From Oscillospiraceae bacterium (lineage in GTDB: Bacteria > Bacillota > Clostridia > Oscillospirales > Oscillospiraceae), in contig JAHHRT010000093.1 in NCBI GenBank assembly GCA_020025615.1, positions 1-5,575 of the forward strand: a stretch of DNA of 5,575 nucleotides. The letters run 5' to 3'. Position 1 is the stretch's first letter, and each line of letters starts with the position of its first letter. The translations under genes and the position numbers were made by a program. The notes under the pieces are model-generated. The model did no database searches, was not told the origin of the DNA, and saw only the letters and a program-made list of their open reading frames with translations. This document shows, piece by piece, positions 5,548 through 5,575 of the stretch.

Positions 5548-5575
5548 ATCCTTCCCCACGCAAGTGGGGAAGGAT
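5548..5575 (+). terminator. Hairpin terminator of the large gene, cut by window end
   Basis: Bases 5548-5559 pair perfectly with 5564-5575 (12 bp, ATCCTTCCCCAC arm) around a GCAA tetraloop of the stable GNRA type. It begins 15 bases after the TAA. Any T tract would lie just past the window, so Rho-independent termination is likely but not fully shown. The stem could also extend beyond the edge. Confidence 0.75.

Noticed and set aside
2311..5559. Antisense open frame of 1082 codons covering almost the whole large gene
   Set aside because: It is codon-aligned with the sense gene, so it stays open only because the sense gene uses no TTA, CTA or TCA codons. It ends exactly at the TCA Ser codon at 2311. 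Its translation has no domain pattern and is rich in Gly, His, Ile and Val, as expected from reversed GGC/GAC/GTG-type codons.

Overview
The window holds the 3' part of one large surface-protein gene, a small gene of unrelated type, and a complete paralogue of the first gene. All three are on the + strand. The coding style suggests a moderately GC-rich gut Clostridia member, plausibly of the Oscillospiraceae/Ruminococcaceae group. The reasons are strong CTG/AAG/GGC preference in the large genes, AGGAGA-type ribosome binding sites, and cohesin and dockerin domains on secreted multidomain proteins. The taxon is inferred from style and was not searched.

Layout: 1-1704 is a 5'-truncated gene. It carries the end of a cohesin-like domain, four ~80-residue beta-type repeats, a conserved C-terminal module with the signature MFWSExYxAYCWL, and a type I dockerin. 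A hairpin terminator follows at about 1727-1764. At 1801-2214 is a 137-residue basic protein whose middle resembles the homing-endonuclease-associated (HNH-associated) repeat. After a 72-base gap, 2287-5532 is the complete paralogue of 1081 residues. It has a signal peptide, two cohesin-like domains, eight repeats, the same C-terminal module and a dockerin. A perfect 12-bp GCAA-capped hairpin closes the window.

The two large proteins share one architecture but differ in repeat number, four against eight. In the complete gene the repeats alternate between two sub-types (A and B), so the real unit is an AB pair of about 160 residues: two pairs in the first protein, four in the second. I see no catalytic domain, carbohydrate-binding module, sortase motif, SLH domain or C-terminal membrane anchor.

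The simplest reading is a family of secreted structural or adaptor proteins. The N-terminal cohesin-like domains and the C-terminal dockerin would allow head-to-tail or scaffold assembly, and the repeats would act as a length-variable stalk. That role is inference. The small gene is either a DNA-binding protein that happens to lie here or a partner of unknown role. Its codon use differs clearly from its neighbours.
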